From NCBI GenBank assembly GCA_965659415.1, contig CBFHVA010000009.1, forward strand, positions 1 through 64,000: a stretch of 64,000 bases of DNA. The letters run 5' to 3'. Position 1 is the stretch's first letter. Each line of letters opens with the position of its first letter. The stretch is from Phaeocystidibacter sp965659415 (GTDB lineage Bacteria; Bacteroidota; Bacteroidia; Flavobacteriales; Schleiferiaceae). The translations under genes were made by a program, and so were the position numbers. Positions 60,501 through 64,000 of this stretch are shown one piece after another. Below the pieces are notes generated by a model. That model was not told where the DNA came from. It did not search any database and was given only the letters and a program-made list of their open reading frames with translations.

Positions 60501-62455
60501 TAGAAAAAGACTTTAATTTCGAGACTACTTTCTTGACCACTAAATGTGTCTAGCTGGAAGCTGGTATCTTCAAATCCGAACCAGCGGTGACGGAAAAACA
60601 AACCTGCGTTCTTACCCAGACTTATATCAAACCCGAGACCTAGGCCCCATCCGGTTTGATTCAGCGGGCGAAAGGTTTCGTTGTCCAACACTGTTTGATA
60701 ATTCGCAAGGTTTCGCTCATATCCCAAGTAAGAATTAAGGATGAGCTTATCATTCAATTCGTAGAAGATCTCCAGCTCCGAGCTGTATTGTCTGAGGTAG
60801 GCTTCTTCGTTGAGTTTTGGTAGGATACTCAACTCGTCTTGCACTGTGTAATATCTCCCGAGGAAGAAGAAATACAGGTTTCTATATCCCACCTTAGTTC
60901 GGTACTTCCCGTGAACTTCGAACTGATTGAACTTCTTTGGTCCGGTAACCACACTTGGTCCATCCGTTACGATGTCCACTTTCTGGAAAGCATCGCGGTA
61001 GATTTTGTCGTAGTTCCCATAGGGCCCCACATTGGCAGGGAAGTTCCATCGCCAAAAGCGTGCTCTGGTCAATTGATTCACGAAATGTGAGAATGTAATG
61101 CGGTTTTGGAATCCATCGATTTCTGTGGATACCCCATAACCTAAGCTCAAGTGCAAATCTCCAATTTCAACGGCTGTGTTGAGGTTTACCCCTGTTCGGT
61201 TGTTGGTCATTTGTCCAATCTGCACCACGGAGCTCGCGAATGGCAAAAGCACGTTAGAAGCTTGTGTGCCGCCTTGTGTTCCCCCTGTAGGAGTTTGATT
61301 TATACTCTGGAATTCTTCTAGTGAGGTATTCCAAAAAATGGCATTGTTGTTTACTACATAAGGACTAATGCGGTAGTAGTGCACCTCAAATGGAATCTGA
61401 AATCTCTTTTTAGTAGCCGTAAACTTGGCATTGATCGCCTCGCCCCACGGATATCTAGAATCCATGCTGCGATATTTACCCATGCCCACCTCAGCGTGAA
61501 CAATAAAGCCATCGTAGTCGGCATGCCACTCGGCCGTATGCATATTGAAGCCTTGAATATTCTCATTCAAGCTGTCGGCCCAAGTTAGGTTGTTAATCGT
61601 ATTTAAGCTGATGTAGTCATTATTTCTGTAGACCTTCTTCAGTTGACCACCATAGGTACTATTTGGAATGGTAAGGAAACCTCCGTTCAATTCCGTTTTG
61701 CCATAGAAACTGGCAAAGCTCCATCCATTTGGCAATCCTAAACCTTCAAGGATGATACCCTGCATGGCTCTCTCACCCCATCGCAAATCCTGATAGATGG
61801 CGCCATTCTCGTACATCTGATCATAACGCGCTCCGATATCTCTACCAATAGGATCCCATGGATTTCGTTCGGTAAGGGTGAACCGGTTGTACCCTTGGAA
61901 TGCTCCCAATGTCAAATCCGTCATCGAGAACCAGTGAATACCACCCAAGCGAACATTAAACGTTCCGTGTTCTGTGAGGTAGGAACCATACAAGTTCATC
62001 CCAAGGTTCAATCCCATGTTCTGACCTAGGCGCGTTCCTGATAAAGGATCCCAAATATTAGGACGGTCGGCATCGGCCAATGGAGGCGTGTAGGTAGGAT
62101 TGATATTTCCATTCAAGAATTGAAACATGAAAAGATCAAAACCCCACGACACCTTTTTATTGGGTCGCCCGTTGATGTTGATTAGGAAATTGGGCAATTG
62201 GCTATCGTCACCTATGAACAGGGTTCGATTATCCAAATAACTGCCTGAATTAGGATCGATGAGGTACGGATTGTCCATCATCAGATGCGTAGCGAAGAAT
62301 CGATAGAATCCATCCACCTTAATCTGGTAGATTTCATCTTCCTTCTCTTTTGGAAACGAACCTCTCCTCCAATCAAATTCGGTGGAGTCCGTGAAATATT
62401 GCGCACTTAGTAGCCCTGGTGCGAATAATATCCAAAGGAGCATTCTTCGATACAT
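60500..62455 (-). CDS. Outer-membrane beta-barrel protein, larger of pair
   Basis: About 651 residues from MYRRMLLWILFAPGLLSAQ (start 62455); an in-frame ATG at 62473 would overlap the symporter gene. The mature part has many barrel strands rich in Tyr/Trp (DGFYRFFATHLMMDN, PNKKVSWGFDLFMFQFLNG, GIHWFSMTDLTLGAFQGYN, YRTKVGYRNLYFFFLGRYY) and ends GQESSLEIKVFF, a typical barrel C-terminus. No TonB box or plug domain. With the 569-residue barrel it probably forms the outer-membrane route for the sugar. Family not recognised. Confidence 0.7.
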   Translation of the reverse strand: MYRRMLLWILFAPGLLSAQYFTDSTEFDWRRGSFPKEKEDEIYQIKVDGFYRFFATHLMMDNPYLIDPNSGSYLDNRTLFIGDDSQLPNFLININGRPNKKVSWGFDLFMFQFLNGNINPTYTPPLADADRPNIWDPLSGTRLGQNMGLNLGMNLYGSYLTEHGTFNVRLGGIHWFSMTDLTLGAFQGYNRFTLTERNPWDPIGRDIGARYDQMYENGAIYQDLRWGERAMQGIILEGLGLPNGWSFASFYGKTELNGGFLTIPNSTYGGQLKKVYRNNDYISLNTINNLTWADSLNENIQGFNMHTAEWHADYDGFIVHAEVGMGKYRSMDSRYPWGEAINAKFTATKKRFQIPFEVHYYRISPYVVNNNAIFWNTSLEEFQSINQTPTGGTQGGTQASNVLLPFASSVVQIGQMTNNRTGVNLNTAVEIGDLHLSLGYGVSTEIDGFQNRITFSHFVNQLTRARFWRWNFPANVGPYGNYDKIYRDAFQKVDIVTDGPSVVTGPKKFNQFEVHGKYRTKVGYRNLYFFFLGRYYTVQDELSILPKLNEEAYLRQYSSELEIFYELNDKLILNSYLGYERNLANYQTVLDNETFRPLNQTGWGLGLGFDISLGKNAGLFFRHRWFGFEDTSFQLDTFSGQESSLEIKVFF

Positions 62456-62459
62456 ACTT

Positions 62460-64000
62460 TTACCTAAATACATACCAGAGAATTAAGATAGAGATTACCA
62501 TTGCTATCGATAGCACGGCGTTGAGTTTAGAAGGGCTTGCCACAGCGGCACGCTCTCCAGTATAGGTCCATTGATACGGTTCGGATTGATTCTTCAGCGC
62601 AAAGCCAGAGAGAATTGCCACGCAAATGGCAAAGAGGAATAGCGCAAAGTGGAGGAAGTTCATCTCGATGAATAGTGTAAGCACTCCAAGCGATTCAACG
62701 CCTGTAGCTTCTAGCGTCAAACGCAAAACACCAATTCCTGCTCCAACGAGCAATGCAGCTTTCGCACCCTTTGCGTTTACCTTTCGATTCAAAATTCCCA
62801 TCAGGAATACGGCCGCTACTGGGGGTGCGATATAGGCCTGTAAACTTTGAAGTTTTTCAAAAAGTCCACCGTCAAGCGATTGCAGGACAGGTACCCAAAG
62901 CATCCCCAGAATAATCATGATTACGGTAGCCAATTGCCCCACCCGTACTAGATTTTTTTTGCTCGTTTCTGGATGCTTCTTTTGATAAATATCCATAGTA
63001 AACAAGGTTGAACAGGAGTTGAACACAGAGGAAAGTGAACTCATCAGTGCCGCAATCAAACCTGCAACCACCAATCCTTTTAAACCTGTAGGCATCACCG
63101 CCATAGTCAAGACTGGAAGTGCCGCATCGTATTCTACTTTTCCATTGATGTTGGGAAATTGGAGCATCGCATCCGGACCCTGTGACAAGGTGTAAGCGAT
63201 GACGCCTGGAATAACGAAAATGAATAAAGGCACTAACTTCAAGAACCCCGCGAAAATGGTTCCTCTTCGAGCGTGATCAATATTCTTGGCTGCAAGTACG
63301 CGCTGCACGATGAACTGATCGGTACACCAGTACCAAACCCCTAAGATGGGTGCACCAAGCAATATTCCCGTCCAAGGGAAGCTCTCATCTGAAAAACTAC
63401 GCCACAGGCTGGTGTAACTCGATTCTGTGGCCGCCTGAACCGAATCCCATCCTCCGGCCGCATTTAAGCCATAGAACGTAAGCGCAATGGAGCCGCCCAA
63501 AAGAACAAAAAGCTGAATTACATCTGTATAAACAACGGCCTTCAAACCGCCTAGCACGGTGTAAAGGCCGGTGATCAAAACGATTAGAACAGAAGCCGTC
63601 CAGAAGTTTACGTCTAACACACTGGTAAGAACTATACCCCCTGCAATAATGGTGATCGAAATCTTTGTGAGCACATAGGCTACCACACTGACCCATGACA
63701 AATACCCCCTAGCCCATGAGTCGTAGCGAACTTCAAGGAATTCAGGCATGGTGTAAACTTGGGTCTTCAAGTAGAAAGGCACAAAGAGCCATCCTAAAAG
63801 AAGTAGCATGATGGCTGCTAGTATTTCAAATTGAGCCGCTGGAAAATCGCCAGAGGCTCCTGATCCTGCCAATCCTACAAGGTGTTCTGAACCGATATTT
63901 GAGGCAAATAATGAGGCTCCAATCGCAAACCAGCCCAAATTCCGTCCACCCAAGAAATAATTCTCGCTTGCATTTTTTCCACGCTTGGCTTTCGCTATAA
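62460..64000 (-). CDS. Sodium/solute symporter, SGLT-like (5' end outside window)
   Basis: The visible part (about 512 codons) is a SSS-family transporter. The open frame continues past the window's right edge upstream of the NYFLGGRNLGWFAIGASLFASNIGSEHLVGLAG signature, so the true start is outside; a TTG at 63953 is not the real start. Other signatures: YDSWARGYLSWVSVVAYVLTKISITIIAGG, TDVIQLFVLLGG, LGVWYWCTDQFIVQRVLAAKN and SSLSSVFNSCSTLFTMDIY. The GASLFASNIGSEHLVGLAGSG block is characteristic of the glucose/galactose SGLT branch. It imports a hexose with Na+. It is the first visible gene of the operon; the promoter must lie beyond the window. Confidence 0.92.
   Translation of the reverse strand, partial: IAKAKRGKNASENYFLGGRNLGWFAIGASLFASNIGSEHLVGLAGSGASGDFPAAQFEILAAIMLLLLGWLFVPFYLKTQVYTMPEFLEVRYDSWARGYLSWVSVVAYVLTKISITIIAGGIVLTSVLDVNFWTASVLIVLITGLYTVLGGLKAVVYTDVIQLFVLLGGSIALTFYGLNAAGGWDSVQAATESSYTSLWRSFSDESFPWTGILLGAPILGVWYWCTDQFIVQRVLAAKNIDHARRGTIFAGFLKLVPLFIFVIPGVIAYTLSQGPDAMLQFPNINGKVEYDAALPVLTMAVMPTGLKGLVVAGLIAALMSSLSSVFNSCSTLFTMDIYQKKHPETSKKNLVRVGQLATVIMIILGMLWVPVLQSLDGGLFEKLQSLQAYIAPPVAAVFLMGILNRKVNAKGAKAALLVGAGIGVLRLTLEATGVESLGVLTLFIEMNFLHFALFLFAICVAILSGFALKNQSEPYQWTYTGERAAVASPSKLNAVLSIAMVISILILWYVFR

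Noticed and set aside
62460..63953. Symporter start at TTG 63953
   Set aside because: The frame stays open to the window's edge with NASENYF before the conserved FLGGRN, so the gene is cut by the window rather than starting there.

Overview
The window looks like a chromosomal segment of a marine member of the Bacteroidota, most likely order Flavobacteriales (family not resolved). The sequence evidence is: start codons without Shine-Dalgarno sequences but with the Bacteroidota -7 box TAnnTTTG upstream of several genes; proteins with type IX secretion (T9SS) C-terminal sorting domains; many lipoproteins and small outer-membrane barrels; a GWxTD-domain lipoprotein, a DUF1573 protein and YtxJ (bacillithiol); and a beta-1,3-glucan (laminarin) utilisation operon. 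No rRNA, tRNA, CRISPR array or intact insertion sequence was seen.

Layout. 1-1.25 kb: tail of an upstream gene, a strong terminator, and a decayed three-repeat secreted protein bracketed by a 19-bp imperfect direct repeat. 1.27-8.5 kb: small membrane and secreted proteins, aconitase, a T9SS cargo protein, and an unusual phosphodiesterase-TPR-sulfotransferase fusion preceded by a 45-residue peptide gene. 8.6-14.3 kb: AHSA1/SRPBCC protein, a frameshifted M23 peptidase, an FtsX/MacB-type permease, a class A penicillin-binding protein, then a scar where a truncated sensor kinase runs into the C-terminal piece of a DUF1214 protein, followed by an asymmetric hairpin. 14.3-29.9 kb: housekeeping genes (mazG, def, ruvX, dapD, a glycosyltransferase, a CCA-adding-type nucleotidyltransferase, a VWA protein, miaA, lpxK, gatB, a thioredoxin-fold lipoprotein without its CxxC, GAPDH). 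30-47.7 kb: a large T9SS BNR-repeat protein, lipA, ytxJ with a tiny lipoprotein, ung, rmuC, a GWxTD protein, rlmB, an M1 peptidase with T9SS tail, valS, a DUF1573 protein, an aminotransferase, murB.

48-64 kb: ten tightly packed minus-strand genes form one apparent operon. In transcription order: SGLT-like sugar symporter (running off the right edge), two outer-membrane beta-barrel candidates, a lipoprotein (putative glycan-binding), a CBM9-like lipoprotein, a minimal GH16-like lipoprotein, an MFS sugar porter, a GH16 laminarinase lipoprotein, a GH30 lipoprotein and a cytoplasmic GH149-type beta-1,3-glucan phosphorylase. The inferred pathway is surface or periplasmic cleavage of beta-1,3/1,6-glucan, import of glucose and oligosaccharides by two separate inner-membrane carriers, and phosphorolysis to glucose-1-phosphate. 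No SusC/SusD pair lies in the visible part; two unrelated-looking barrels take its place. This is the most interesting system in the window.
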